From Distichodus sexfasciatus (lineage: Eukaryota; Chordata; Actinopteri; Characiformes; Distichodontidae): a stretch of DNA of 64,000 bases. A model generated the notes under the pieces. That model made no database searches. It was given only the letters and a program-made list of their open reading frames with translations, and was not told the origin of the DNA. Where the stretch lies: contig JAVGVS010000008.1 in assembly GCA_032718565.1 (NCBI GenBank), positions 6,382,327 through 6,446,326 on the forward strand, in the 5' to 3' direction. Positions 10,695-22,714 of this stretch are shown here, one piece after another; position 1 is the first letter of the stretch; every line of letters starts with the position of its first letter. A program made the position numbers and the translations under genes.

Positions 10695-12073
10695 TACAGA
10701 ACTCTAATTTATAGGTTGCTTTTTTGTGGTTTGATATAAATGGAAGTGATTGTGTTGAATCAGCATGATATTATCCCACATCAGTGGCTTCTGCAGTGTA
10801 TCGAGTTGAAATCGTATCGTAGCAGACTTTATGAAATGGTCAGACGCTGAATGTTTTTCCGTTGAATCTATGTAAGTATCATATTGTGATGAACCTTGCG
10901 ATTTACACCTAGTTGTCTACTTCCTTCTGTCTGCTGTAGTAAGGCATTATCTACGGACAACAGATACATGATCCGGCCCAATGGAATCCTCGACCAGTCG
11001 TCTGGCCTGATCGTTCTAATGAGGCCCGGGCGCTGATCGACGCCACAACCGACGCTGATGTAGCCATGACCTTCTTGCCCGCGGATATTTAGGCAAACGC
11101 ATTGACTGATTAAGCGCTGTGTTTTGTGTATGTGTATATGGAAGGGTACGAAAAAAGAGGCAATCAGTAATGATGACATGGTAGTTCATCTTGCAGGTAA
11201 CCATAGCAACAATCGCACGCAATTCAATGTTATTTCGATTCCCCATATCATTTGTAATTTAGCTAATAGAACACATCGAAGGCTTGACCAGCCGGAAAGC
11301 AGCAGCCGCGCCACGTGGTCTCCCGGCTGTAATCTTTTTCCCCTGCCGCTCATAATCTGACATGTTATAGGCGGAAACGTGAGGCCTGCAAGACCTCACT
11401 TACTCTTTGCCCTCTCCTCTGACTCCGGGAGGATGTTGTGGAGGATGGGCAGCTGGGATGACTGATGCATTGTGGGAGATCACCCAGCGGTGATGTATGC
11501 TTGGCACTTTGCCACGCCACCATACAGAGGGAGTGACGGATTTGAGGGTGGAGGGATAGAGAGAAACGGGAGGAAGAGGAATGGATGGAATGAGAACAGT
11601 TAGGGCTGGGGCCATGAGTGCCAACACTGGTTCTCGGCTCTCTCACCTCCAATTTTTTCTCTGTCTCTCTCTTCCTCCTTTTCCTTCTTTCTGGGCTACA
11701 GGGCTAAGATCCTCTGCAGCTGTGTTAGGGGACAGATTCTCTGATTTGGCACTCACTGAGCCGAGTCCCTCTCCTCAATTCTCGCCCACCTGCACAAACA
11801 GAACATGAGATGAAAAGGGAGGAGATGACTGTTCCAATTGTGCAAATGAACACACACACACACACTTAGTCACACACAGTCCTTTCTCTAGCTACCTCAT
11901 GCCCATTAACACTGACTTCCTCGCAGAGTGAAATTTTTAAGGCTACTGTAATACAAAACGCATGCAGCTGTGCACTTAGCAGCATAAACATGATCAATAC
12001 TGCTCATTTTCAGCGATGTTTCTACTCAGTCTAAAACCATTTCTAGAAATATTTATTAAAAATAAATACAACT
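10695..12073. other. Mostly unique intronic DNA with an RFX-type site
   Basis: No exons or transposon ends recognised. An X-box-like motif GTAACCATAGCAAC lies at 11197-11210, within a stretch (about 10860-11640) that has little simple repeat and moderate CpG. This makes it a candidate conserved noncoding element. Confidence 0.4.
11197..11210 (+). promoter_or_regulatory. X-box-like (RFX) motif
   Basis: GTAACCATAGCAAC fits the imperfect inverted-repeat pattern bound by RFX factors. This is a motif match only; binding is inferred. Confidence 0.35.
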
Positions 12074-12299
12074 TGGGGGTAGTTGGTAGCCTAACGGTTA
12101 GGGAGTTGGCCCTGTGACCGCAGGTAGATCGCTGGTTAAAGTTCAGGATGGGTAAAGGTACCACTGAGGTACTCATGAGCAAGGTACCGTCCCTCGATCG
12201 CTGCTTCTTCACGGATGGATCAAATCCAGAGCTTACATTTTGTTGTGGTGTCTGTGTGCTGTGCTATGGTGTGTTCACAACGACAAATAATACACTTCA
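12074..12299 (+). mobile_element. tRNA-headed SINE, family A
   Basis: Full-length copy. The head 'tagcctaacggttaggga' holds the A box, followed by the body 'accactgaggtactcatgag' and the 3' end 'gtgttcacaacgacaaataa'. Diverged from the other copies by scattered changes. Confidence 0.85.
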
Positions 12300-13002
12300 A
12301 AATCGTCTTGAGTCATAGTTACAAACATTGGGCCCTCAAACTGTTCTACGAAGAAATTGGCTCTTGAACTAATTATGCAGTTTCTACCAAGATTCTGACG
12401 CTCAACAATGCTGAAGATCAACACAAGAACTGTTATTAAATGCCTGGTTCTGCAGCGTTTCTTCCGGAAGCCGTGTCCGTCGCTTTATTGCAACACGGCT
12501 CTGAGTGATGCGCAGGGGAGGGGGATTGTGGGAAATACAGTTCTTGCCCAGGAAGGCAAAAAGCGTCTCATCTTACAGGCCAAATTGGTTCAAAATGGCC
12601 CGAAACTTCGGTATTTCTTCATTTTCAATTGATCAGATTGTCTTTTCTTTCAAATTTATAATATTAGAGAGTAATCAGTAGGAAGAAGAAATATATCAGT
12701 TTGTTATAAAAACCCCTATATTCTGATGGATAGTGTTTCCATTTGGTGCTAACTTTATTTTTTCTTCTAGTACAAGTTACAGAATGTATTCAAAATAATA
12801 AAAACTCTGTAAAACAATACGACAGACATCATTCTAATATTTCCAGCAGTTATATCTACAGTTACAGCAACAGTTATACTACATAAAACTAAAAACCATT
12901 TTTACAGGCCGAGGCCAGTTTTCATCAGAAATGTACTGATTTCAGGACTGCGTCAGAATTTACACATCAAACTATGACAAATCTGAGTAGTGCAGTAGGA
13001 GT
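12300..13002. other. Unique intronic stretch between two SINEs
   Basis: AT-rich, no exon, transposon end or tandem repeat recognised. Confidence 0.4.
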
Positions 13003-13240
13003 GGGGCAGTTGGTGGCGTAACGGTAGGGTGTTCGCCCCGTGATCAGAAGGTTTCAAGGTTTGAATCCAGGGCTGGGTAAAGTTACCACTGAGGTACTCA
13101 TAAGCAAGGTACCGCCCCCAAGCTCTGATCCATCAGCTTGTTAGCTGCCCACTGCTCCTTCACACGGATGGGTTAAAGAGGTAACATTGTAGGCACTGTA
13201 GCGTGGTGTGTTCTGCCATGACAAAATCACTTCACTCACG
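13003..13240 (+). mobile_element. tRNA-headed SINE, family A, well preserved
   Basis: The A box lies in 'tggtggcgtaacggtagggt' and the B box is GGTTTGAATCC at about 13058-13068. Body and 3' end are as in the other copies. One of the best copies for defining the family consensus. Confidence 0.9.
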
Positions 13241-13287
13241 CCCTGAACACAGCCAACAGCATAAAGCATCTGAGGAGAACTTGTATA

Positions 13288-13312
13288 CACACACACACAC
13301 ACACACACACAC
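13288..13312 (+). repeat. CA microsatellite
   Basis: About 12 CA units. Confidence 0.9.
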
Positions 13313-13797
13313 TAGAATAAGCCTGAAAACAAAGGTAGAGAAAAAGGCCCCAAATTCTCTCAGGGCTGTAAAGGTTCATTTCGATTTTTCAAAAAGCAAC
13401 ATTCAGCAGTAAAAGCCAGTTGGTTGTACATTTTCAGTGTTTTTTCAAAAAGTATTGATCAGGTTACTGGATTAATCGATGAAAAAGTCGACTACAGAAA
13501 GAATTGATAGCTGCAGCTCTACATGTTCGTACATAATATCCTTTACACAGCTTTTCACTGAAACCCCCGAGTAGGATACACAGCGCTCCCCAGCCACGCT
13601 TCCATCACTTTCCTCCACCCATCCTGCCTCGCTGCTCTTCTTTCTGAAGAGGTAAGAGGATATGAAGGGATGGATGAATGAGTGGGAGGCCTGGAAATAA
13701 TCTGTCTGACAGCTCAGCTGAGCACACTTCTCTCCTCTCGTTTTTTTCTTTCCTGCACGCCTTTCTTTCTTTTCACTTCTTTTCATCTTTCTCATCT

Positions 13798-13843
13798 GCT
13801 CTCTCTCCCTCTCTGTCTCTCTCTCTCCCCCTCTCTCTCTCTC

Positions 13844-13877
<34 letters not shown>

Positions 13878-14082
13878 CCTCCCTCCCTCTGTCTTTCTCT
13901 CTCCCTCTCTCTCGGTCTCCCTCTCTCTCTCCCTCTCTGTCTCTCTCTCCCTCTCACTGTCTCTCTCTCTCTCTCTCCCTCTCACTGTCTCTCTCTCTCT
14001 CTCTCTCTCCCCCCTCCCCCACCTCTCTCTTCCCTCTCTGTCTCTCTCTTTCTCTTTCTCTCCCTCTCCCCCCCCCCCTCCA
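13798..14082 (+). repeat. CT-rich microsatellite array
   Basis: Long CT tract with CCCTCT, GTCTCT and short poly-C interruptions. It yields Ser/Leu ORFs on + and Arg/Glu ORFs on - over several hundred bases, which I read as low complexity. Confidence 0.9.
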
Positions 14083-14403
14083 CACGGTCTTTTTCCACTG
14101 CTTCATTGCTGTTGGTTTCTGCCTGGCTACGTTAGCCTCGGTCCAGATAGCAGAAAGATCGAGATCGGAGGCGCTACCTTTCCACGGATAAAGCATTCAT
14201 GCACATACACACACACACACATACACACGCACACACACTCGTGGAGTACGGAGTCTAGAGATCTGATTACATGGGTCAGCACACGCTGCGTGTTTCCTTA
14301 TTTATGTGGACTACAACTGAGAGCAGCGATGCCTGTTTAGGGGTGTAATGTTGTGTGCTGTAGTGAGACGGAGTGTGCGCTGGTCCTGAGCTGCCCTACA
14401 CAC

Positions 14404-14404
<1 letters not shown>

Positions 14405-14442
<38 letters not shown>
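14405..14442 (+). repeat. GT microsatellite
   Basis: About 19 uninterrupted GT units. Confidence 0.95.
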
Positions 14443-14448
<6 letters not shown>

Positions 14449-14897
14449 CGAGCCAGTTTCTTGTATTAGGCAGGTTGAGCTGGAGGGGAAATTCTGTAAC
14501 ACTTGACCTGTTTCAGTGAGTCACAGAAAGAATGTAGGAGAACGGAGAGAGGGAGAGAGAGAGGGAGGGAGAGGGAAGAAGCTGGAAAAGGGTGGTGGGG
14601 CGAAGACAGATGAGATGTGATGGAGGGTGAGGCAGAAAGAGAGCGAGAGATGGAGGAGGAGAGAAAGAACAACAGCTGGGCAGGCCAGCAGGCGTCGAGA
14701 AGATGCCACTGTCTTCCTCCTCTTCTTTTGCTCTCTCTCTCTCTCTTTCTCTCTCTCTTGTTTATTCTCTCCACCTCTCCCTTTGTCTTTCATTCCCGGC
14801 TTTTCCTCACTCTCCTGGAGCTGCACAGGGCAGGGTCATATCACTCTCTCTCACTCACACACACACACACACACACACTTATTTTCTTTAAATCTTT

Positions 14898-15060
14898 ATC
14901 ACTCACATGAAAACACACTCTTCCTGCCTCATGCCACATGTGGTACAGACCCGAAGCAGCATGTTTAATAGGTGTGTGTGTGTTTGTGTGTGTGTTTGTT
15001 TTACTGATCATTTCCACTTATTCCTTCTTACAGATTGAGTTAAAATGGGCTCACTATAAC
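14898..15060 (+). repeat. Second tandem duplication, copy 1
   Basis: Shares 'tgaaaacacac', 'gcctcatgccacatgtgg', 'aagcagcatg', 'cttccacttatt'-like and 'acagattgag' landmarks, in order, with 15752-15915 at an 855-bp offset. Confidence 0.85.
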
Positions 15061-15076
15061 ACACAACCTGTTTAAT

Positions 15077-15355
15077 TTGACAGTTTTCTCTCTTTCTCTG
15101 TCTCTTCCTCGCTTTGTCTCCCGTTTCATCTCTCACTCCGTCCATCCTCCTCACGCTTTCTCTCACTTGTTCTTTTACCTTTTTTCTTCCACTCTTTTTT
15201 TCTCTCGTTGTATTTGCCTTTTTCTGATTCTCTCTCTCTCCCTATCTCTCTCTCTCTCATTCACTCCATCTCTGATTCTTTGTCTCTCTGATTCGATCTT
15301 TCTCTCAATTTTTCCTTGTCTTATTCCCTCTTTTCCCTCTCTGTTTTTCCTCTGT

Positions 15356-15409
<54 letters not shown>

Positions 15410-15603
15410 ATGTCTCTCCCTCTCTCTCACTGTCTTTGTCTCTCTGATTTTGTAATCTCCTCTTCTCCCCCTCTCTCTCTTTCTCTCACTCTTTCTTTCT
15501 CTCTCTCTTTCTCTCTGACTCTGACTCTCAGTTTTTCCTTCTCTGATTTTGTCTCTCTCTCTTCATCACTCTGGTTCATTCTCTCTCTCTCTCTCATTCT
15601 CAC

Positions 15604-15665
<62 letters not shown>
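15077..15665 (+). repeat. CT-rich array between duplication copies
   Basis: Pyrimidine-rich throughout, with pure CT cores at about 15361-15397 and 15608-15662. ORFs here are low-complexity artefacts. Confidence 0.9.
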
Positions 15666-15751
15666 CTCCTTTCTCTGTCTCCCTACTACACACAGACCAG
15701 TGTATGGAGGAACAAACACCCGCACACATTTTTTTCCCCTGCGTCTCTTAA

Positions 15752-15915
15752 TCACTTGTATGAAAACACACACTCTTCATGCCTCATGCCACATGTGGTT
15801 CGGACTCAAAGCAGCATGTGTTAATAGACGTGTGTGTGTGTTTCTGCATGCATTGCTGATTACTAGACACTTCCACTTATTCATTCGTACAGATTGAGAG
15901 TTAAAATGAGCTAAA
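15752..15915 (+). repeat. Second tandem duplication, copy 2
   Basis: Matches copy 1 over its whole length with modest divergence, including the GT run after 'aatag'. The copies flank the CT array, the same layout as the duplication at 3.8-4.8 kb. Confidence 0.85.
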
Positions 15916-16183
15916 AATAAAGGCAGACAGTAAAGGCTCTCCAATATAGAGGCTGTTCTTTGTCCCTCAGACGTGACCGTGTGTGTTTAAGTAGACAGTG
16001 TTTGCCCTGCCTAACTGCGGTCATGTCCAGTGCCACTCACACAATCCCCACAATGCCCCAGGGCTTGAGCCTTGCAGAGCTAACAGAGCTGGGGGTTCTG
16101 TGTGTAACTCACCACTTTTTGATCAGACATTCAGTCTCCAACACACTCCTCAGCATCACTCACAGAACTGGATTTATACACAC

Positions 16184-16965
16184 TAGGCATGGGCCGGTTA
16201 CCACTATACCGCGGTTTAATAAAGCCACAGTTTCAAAACCATGCAAAATTTGCGTTATAGCGCAAGATAGAAGTGAAGGTTTCCCTCATGTGGTGTGGTG
16301 TAGATTAACACGCCCCTTCCCTACTCCCCGTCTGTTTAACGCCAACATTCAGTGAACTGTGTGCGATGGCAGAAGGAGGTGACACCCCACCCCTCACTCT
16401 TTGCCAAATTCAAGGTGAAAGACTTGAAATAAACATTTGCTACCTGCTACTATAGTTAGCGCGCCTAGTGAAATAAATACTATATTTTTGCTACCAAGTG
16501 TAGGTTTTAACATACCATTGACTATAACATTCATTACGAACTTTCTATTTATTCTACATTTTCACACAGTCATAGAATCTGCTGCACCGGCTGTTTGTGC
16601 TTTGCTGAAAAGTTCTTCACTGTAGTATGCACACACAAACGGACACATTTGAAAACGCAATTTGCCACTTAGTACATCTGCTGTGAAATTGCTGCGTATT
16701 CGTGCCGTTCAGTCAGTTATTTATATTCACAACTATTTATGTTCTTTTTATTTGACATATTTAAATGATTTATTATTTACATTGACTAATCTTCAAAGTA
16801 TTCTAGATGTTGGTTAAAAATAAAAGAAATTCTGTTCAGTGGAAAGAAGTTGTTGTTCTTTACCCAAACATTTTACATTTTTACATTTTACTCACAATAC
16901 CGTGATACCGTGACTTGTCACTTAAAGTTTCCATACCGTCAGATTTTCATACCGGCTCATGGCTA
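16184..16965. mobile_element. hAT-like nonautonomous element, ~780 bp
   Basis: The left end TAGGCATGGGCCGGTTA pairs with the right end, whose complement is TAGCCATGAGCCGGTATG. Sub-terminal 'ataccgcggt' and 'aataccgtgataccgtga' are typical of this element type. No transposase, and no exact target duplication. Confidence 0.75.
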
Positions 16966-17571
16966 GTCTGCCACTGTATCTGTGTGTTTCTTTCAGTTAT
17001 TTTAAATACACAAAGATATGAACTCATTCATTAGAAAAAAATATCCTAGCATTTTTTTCAGCATAAACTCTGTGAGTGAGCAACGAGAGCAAAAAACAAG
17101 CAAAACTTCAACAAAAGTTCATTCTTCATAATTGAGACAAAATGTTCAATTAATCGTGAAATTGATTCGAGGTCTTGTCGCCCAAATGTAAATGTCACTG
17201 CCTTAGATTTGACTTTTTTTTTTAAAGCACATCCTCATCACTCTAAGTTGTTTCCACTGGACCTGGATGCTCTTAAAGGTACCGTTTTACAATAAGATTA
17301 CCGTTATAAAGGGGTTTAAATGATTTGGAATCAGGTTGTTAATTAGGTTGTGGACTGATTTTAAATCATATCTCACTTTTTGGCAAGGCGCCCTTTTGAC
17401 AGTTGTTAGTAACTCAGTAAATGATGTTTTACACATTACACAAGGCTGCATTTTGCCAGATGTTAATCAATATCATCTAACTCATCAATACATCCCTGAA
17501 ACATGGACGGGGGAATCATCAGCTCAGACGGCAAGGTTGGTTTAGGAAGATAACTTCTATCTGATATCTAG

Positions 17572-17965
17572 TAGAGCTGTAATATTCAGTTCCTTTTTAG
17601 GATTCGGCTCTCTCTGAGTCACTCACTAAACTCATCCGGGTGTGCCAGTCACTTGAGTCACTTCAGTCAATGTTGGCAAATCGCCAGCTTAAAAGTTTGT
17701 TTTTCACCACACTTGAATGCTGAGCTGTTGCAATATTTTAAAATCTCAATATCTTACTGTGCCTGATTTTAAAAATATTTTTTATAGCACTTTTAATCAA
17801 TTTATTTCTTTTTTTTAAATCTTTTTTTAATTTCTTTTCTTATTACTTTTTCTTTTTATCTTTAATTTTAACATATGATAATGTGCTCTATAAATAAACT
17901 TGCCTTGCCTTGCCTTAATGGATCCGGGTGATTCACCCGGGTGAGTCATGAATCACACAACTCTA
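17572..17965. mobile_element. hAT-like element nested in the MITE
   Basis: The ends are TAGAGCTG and CAACTCTA. An exact 8-bp target duplication, atatctag, lies at 17564-17571 and 17966-17973. It contains 'ccgggtga' repeats near its right end and a LINE-type 3' tail. Confidence 0.85.
17845..17920 (+). mobile_element. LINE-type 3' tail nested within the hAT element
   Basis: 'gtgctctataaataaacttg' followed by CCTTG pentamers is a typical 3' end of fish L2-like LINEs. It lies inside the element at 17572-17965, making a third level of nesting. Confidence 0.6.
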
Positions 17966-18255
17966 ATATCTAGTAACTCTTATATAAAAAAATCAAAATA
18001 AGGAAGAACACTGTCGCCCGATCATAATTCTGGTGGTGTTGTAATGGTAATAACATGTTCCTAAATAGCTGATGAAGTTGACACTTTCTGCCTGAGACAA
18101 GTGGACAAGATCTTGCCAAATAGTGAGCCTGCATCAGTGTATGATGTCTGTTATCACTGCTTATTAATGATTTAAAAACTACAGCCTAATTAACAACCTG
18201 ATTATACATCATTTATACTGCTTTATAACGGGAGTCTTATTGCAAAGTGTTACCC

Positions 18256-18919
18256 TCTTAATTTACTCTGCCTCTGTTTGACCAGTTCATTTCAGTTCTG
18301 GGTTCTGGGTTTCATTTTCCAGTCCTCCCATTTTTTTTGTGGAGCACCTTAAGAGAATGCTTGTTTAGTTTCCAGTGACCTGAAACTCTGACCTTTTCAC
18401 TGCAATCCTCCACCGCAGGCCATGAAAGCAATGAATGCTCGGCAGGCTTTTTTTCTAAACGGGCAGAACAGGTTTTTTTCGCACGCCGCATGCCAGTACA
18501 GTTTCGGTAGCCAGCGTCGTTCCAGCGTGAGTTTTACGACACCCTTATTTGTCAGGATCCTGACAGGGCTTTTAAATCTCCTTAGAAAAATAAAACCAGT
18601 TAACCCAGATAACCATTAGTCAATGTCCGGTAACAAGGAGTGACTGTATCTGGGTAGAGCCTCTGAGTGGGTGCGTCATGGTTTAGTCTGAAGATTGGAA
18701 TGAGAGTCAACGCATTGCAGATCTTATCTGTAACTCTCAGCCCCGGCTGGCTGAGCTTTACAAGTTTATCAGCTGAACAGGTAGGCTATGTTTACGTAGG
18801 AAAACGAGCAGTCAGCCCACGATAAGCTACATTCTAATGGAACTCAAATACTTTAGTCAAGAGGCGCTCACCGTTTGGATAGGTATCGGTGGCATTGGGT
18901 CGTTCTATGGATCCAATCT
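18256..18919. other. Unique intronic stretch
   Basis: No exon, transposon end or tandem repeat recognised. Confidence 0.4.
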
Positions 18920-19151
18920 GGGGCAGTTGGTGGCGTAGCGGTAGGGTGTCCACCCCGTGATCAGAAGGTCGCAGGTTTTAATTCAGGACCGGTAAAGTTA
19001 CCACTGAGGTACTCATGAGCAAGGTACCGTCCCCAAGCACTGCTCCCCGGCCGCTGCCCACTGCTCCTTCACACATGGGCCAAATGTTGTGGTGCACTAT
19101 GTGTTGTGCTGGGGTGTGTTCACGATGACAAATAATCTTTCGCTTTCACTT
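18920..19151 (+). mobile_element. tRNA-headed SINE, family A
   Basis: Full-length copy: head 'tggtggcgtagcggtagggt', body 'ggtactcatgagcaaggtac', 3' end 'tgacaaataatctttcgctt'. Confidence 0.88.
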
Positions 19152-19930
19152 AAAATGCGTGCATTCTCAATTGGTCAGCGTGGAAAGTGGCACTGTGGTA
19201 AAGCTGGTTTACTGTTCGACATTCTACATATTGATATGACAATGAGCAGAACAAGATCGGCAACATACTACAACGCCAAAGGCAAATCACACGATGATAC
19301 TGTTTAATTTCCTTAACAACACCAGCTCTTGCTCGCAGTCTCTATGTTCCTGAATGTTTTGGCGCCACAGGCTTAGGGACCGCCGCGAAATTACAGAACT
19401 GTTTAAACGAATAATTTTTGGGGTCATTTTAATAATAAATAATTTAATAATGGCTGTGTAATTATTACATTCTTTTAGTTAAGAAAACAGTATTTAAGTC
19501 AAGTGTCTTATTAAGCGTAACAGAATAATCCCAGTCATGTATTCAGACATTTTTAAAGCGTTATTTTCTCTTTTCTCAGAGAGTGCATCAGATTTGTATC
19601 GTATCGGCAGATATTCAAATTTACAATACCAATATCGGTATCGAACATAAAAAGTGGTATCGGACCATGTTTACTCCTAACCCACGCACACAAGCATACA
19701 CACATTTTGGATTATCACTCAGTAAGGAAAAGAAAACATTTATAACATAAAATCTTTCAGAAATGGCTGGATATTTGTCAATTCTATATACTTTTGTTAT
19801 TTTTATTAAGACAAAAACATACTTTTTAAGCCAAAACATTGCTGTACACTTTCCAGATGTGTTTGCTCATTTACACTGACATAAAGTGTGGGCATGTTAC
19901 TTTACATTTCATTGAATGCAGTAATGTTAC

Positions 19931-20560
19931 GTTTGATAGCGTAACGGTTAGGGAGTTGGCCTCGTGATCTAAATGTGACCCTCCATGGCAAAACCAGTTG
20001 CTTGTCGCAAATTCTCGAAATTGAGTTATTATGTTTTCATGAAAGGGCATAAATCAAGCTTCAAAACGATACCTATATCGAATGAATCGGACGACATATG
20101 ACTGAGATCTCAACATCCAAAGGAGTCGGGTTTCTCCTGTCACGCCAAGTGAGAAACGGAGAAATGCGCCTTTGAAGCTGACTATCGCCGTAGCACTCAC
20201 AGACGCTTGGTGCGGTCGCGGCTACGTTTGTATTTACGGTAGCCTACGCTGCATTGGAGATGAAGATGGATTCCTGTTTCAAAACACTAAAAACAAAAAA
20301 TCCAAAAAATTACCCCACGCAACATAAACGCTCGTTTTTCTCGGAAACCTCCGTTGCGACAAGCGACTGGTTTTGTCGTGGAGGGTTGCTGGTTCAAGAA
20401 GCGGACCGGTAAAAGGTGCCAATAAGGTACTCGTAAGCACAGTATCGTCCTCAAGCCCTGTTCCCTGGCCACTACTCCTTCACACATGGGTCAGTTTTGT
20501 TGTGATGCACTCTGTGCTGTGCTGTGGTGTGTTTACAATGACAGATAATCACTTAAGTTT
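19931..20560 (+). mobile_element. SINE family A split by another element
   Basis: The head 'agcgtaacggttagggagtt' (19939-) and 'cgtgatct' stop abruptly near 19970. The body resumes at about 20387 with 'tgctggttcaag', then 'aaggtactcgtaagc', and the 3' end 'tgacagataatcactta'. The intervening DNA is the element at 19978-20386. Confidence 0.8.
19978..20386. mobile_element. TIR element inserted in a SINE, ~409 bp
   Basis: About 33 bp at each end are inverted repeats. They begin ACCCTCCATGGCAAAACC on the left and ACCCTCCACGACAAAACC on the complement of the right, and continue to CTTGTCGCAA. The target duplication could not be resolved. Family not assigned. Confidence 0.8.
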
Positions 20561-21130
20561 AATTAAAGGATTTCCATCATTATTTCCAGAGTAGCCCGGC
20601 TGTCTACCGGGTTTCCAGTTTTGTGGTTGGTTTTCGTGACACGACAAACAAATAAGATACCTGCACAATGTTATGACTAAAACAGGGTTAGAGCAGATAT
20701 AGATATGGACAGCTGTATTTTTATATGCACTCATGCTGAGTGCGCCTACAAAAAATAGTGCTTTTATACATACTGTCATATCAGTGACACTAAGGAAGTC
20801 AAGGATCATTTTGACGTTTTGATGAGCTTTTATTGTGGTCTCATCAGCTTCTTGTTAATGGAGCTCTTCTCTCTCTAGTTTCTTACTTGAAAAACAAGGG
20901 CATGTGGGTGGTGGTAGTAATGACGGCACAGTGGCGTGAGAGGCTGAAACCCTCGTAGCTGGAAGATTTCCATGTAAAAACTCACACTTCTTTCTTACGC
21001 ACACGCGCTCAGAGTTAAGTCTTGCTATCTTTTTGAGATACCTACGTCAACTCCCATATTATTAAATATTAAAAGTTCCCATATTATGAAAAAAATCACC
21101 TTTTCTGTTCTTTGGAGATCCATTTAAATT

Positions 21131-21347
21131 ACAGTCATTATTTGTCAATGTGAACACAGCACAGCACAACGAAATGTGAGCTCTGCATTTGACCCGTCCA
21201 TGAAGGAGCAGTGGACAGCTGACATCCAGTGCCCAGGGAGCAGAGTTTGGGGATGGTACCTTGCTCATGATTACCTCATTAGTATCTTTACTGGTCCAGG
21301 ACTTGAACCAACAACATTTCAGTCACAGGGCCAAATCTCAAACTATT
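21131..21347 (-). mobile_element. tRNA-headed SINE, family A, minus strand
   Basis: Reverse copy: 'cattatttgtcaatgtgaac' at the 3' end of the element, body 'tggtaccttgctcatgatta', and a diverged head near 21310-21347. Confidence 0.82.
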
Positions 21348-22431
21348 ACACGATTGACTGCCACTTAGAAATGAAAAGATTGTCCTGAGGAAGAGAATAA
21401 TATGTCAGCTCATCTTATCTTTTAGGGCAGGAATTTTCATCCAGTTGTCCTCAGCCCACAGGTGGTCCACAGCGGCACTTCAGGTGGTCTGTGACATGCA
21501 ATCCAGTTTCACTGCTGAAATCACTTTTTCTAATATTTCATTTTTATTTATTTTTCAAAACATTTCCAGATGTTTTGGGCATTTTTATGAATTAATGAAT
21601 TTAATGCAAATATTTAAAAAATAGAAGCAAACCCTGAGCTTGTCCTTCTGTCCGTGTCAAACAGCTTCTGACAAATGCGGTAAAAGTAAATGATGGCAGT
21701 TTAAGCTTGGCCAAACATCACCAATAAAACGTCTGGTCATTTGAGGCCCGCCCGATCTGTAGTGGGCCGCATTCCTTGTTTTTATAGACTATCAAGTTTT
21801 GTCTGTGTCGCCCGCCTAAGCCGAAATGTCGCACATGTGCAACCAGAACGTTTGTAATAATCCTGGGTGAAGGAGCCGTTGGGCTTGAACGCTTCCACAG
21901 TGCTGACATTTGCTAGCGCCCCGCTCGGCAGCGACTGGTGCCAACTAATCTCAGGCCTAATGCGGTTTCACCTTAAATAAATGTAGGCCTGTAAACCTCC
22001 TCAGCACAACCATGTCGGGTCGCGTCAGCGTTGAGAATGCCTCCAGTGCCTTACCTAATCGGCTATGACAGTAGCCTGCTCTGACAGGAACTGGGAGAGA
22101 ACGGGCCAAAACCCGCCCGAGCGCCGCTCTCTTTTATCTCCGTCCTCTTTCGCAGACGATGAAAATCTGAGACGCGCTGATGCATTTTTCAGAGGGCGAG
22201 CTCAGATCCTTTTATAAGATGGATCGCATTTCGTTAGCGGGGAAGTGCTATTATCCTGCCAGCCGCCTCAGGAGAGACCAGGGCGAGTACGCCAAACAAA
22301 GTTTGGGAGAGGCGACGGTGTAGCCCACAGGTTGGCCTTCAGGCGGCGTATGCTGAAATTGTGCGGTTTTGTGTGCGTCTGGGACAAAAAGGGTAGTGAG
22401 TGGAAATTGTAATAAACACCTCATTCACATG
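21348..22431. other. Mostly unique intronic DNA, part CpG-containing
   Basis: No transposon ends recognised. The part at about 21890-22380 is GC-richer and free of simple repeats, a candidate conserved noncoding block. No exon with convincing splice sites was found. Confidence 0.35.
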
Positions 22432-22681
22432 TGTGACCCGATCTACCGTAATGAGTCGGAAGCCAGCGTTCTGTTTATTTAGATACGGGCCGATTATGTT
22501 GACAAACATCAAAAATATCGATTTTTCTTTTTTGGTCTTATATGAAAGAAAAGGTCTTCAAAATTAATCTGGTCTCCAAAAAAGAAAAATTGCTATTTTT
22601 GTGATCTTTTTCAACATAATCGGCCTGTATCTAAATAAATAGAACACCGACTTCCGACTCATTGCGGCAGATCGGGTCACA
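22432..22681. mobile_element. Foldback MITE, 250 bp, ~70-bp inverted ends
   Basis: The ends TGTGACCCGATCT and AGATCGGGTCACA open inverted repeats of about 70 bp. Both arms carry 'tgagtcggaag' or a close variant, 'tatttatttagata' and 'ccgattatgttg'. The centre holds 'ggtcttatatgaaagaaaag'. A sister copy is at 48760-49007. Confidence 0.9.
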
Positions 22682-22714
22682 TTTTAAGCCTTTCAAGCAT
22701 TTACCCATGTAAGA

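Larger units (their letters stand above)
17278..18255. mobile_element. MITE with ~90-bp inverted ends, itself interrupted
   Basis: The first and last ~90 bases are inverted repeats of each other. Shared blocks include 'aataaga', 'cgttataaag', 'atcaggttgttaattagg' and 'ttttaaatcat'. The flanks tcttaaa and tcttaat suggest a target duplication. A smaller element (17572-17965) sits inside. Confidence 0.8.

Noticed and set aside
19585..19665. 'atcggtatcgaac'-type fragment like hAT ends
   Set aside because: Too short, with neither terminus nor target duplication visible.
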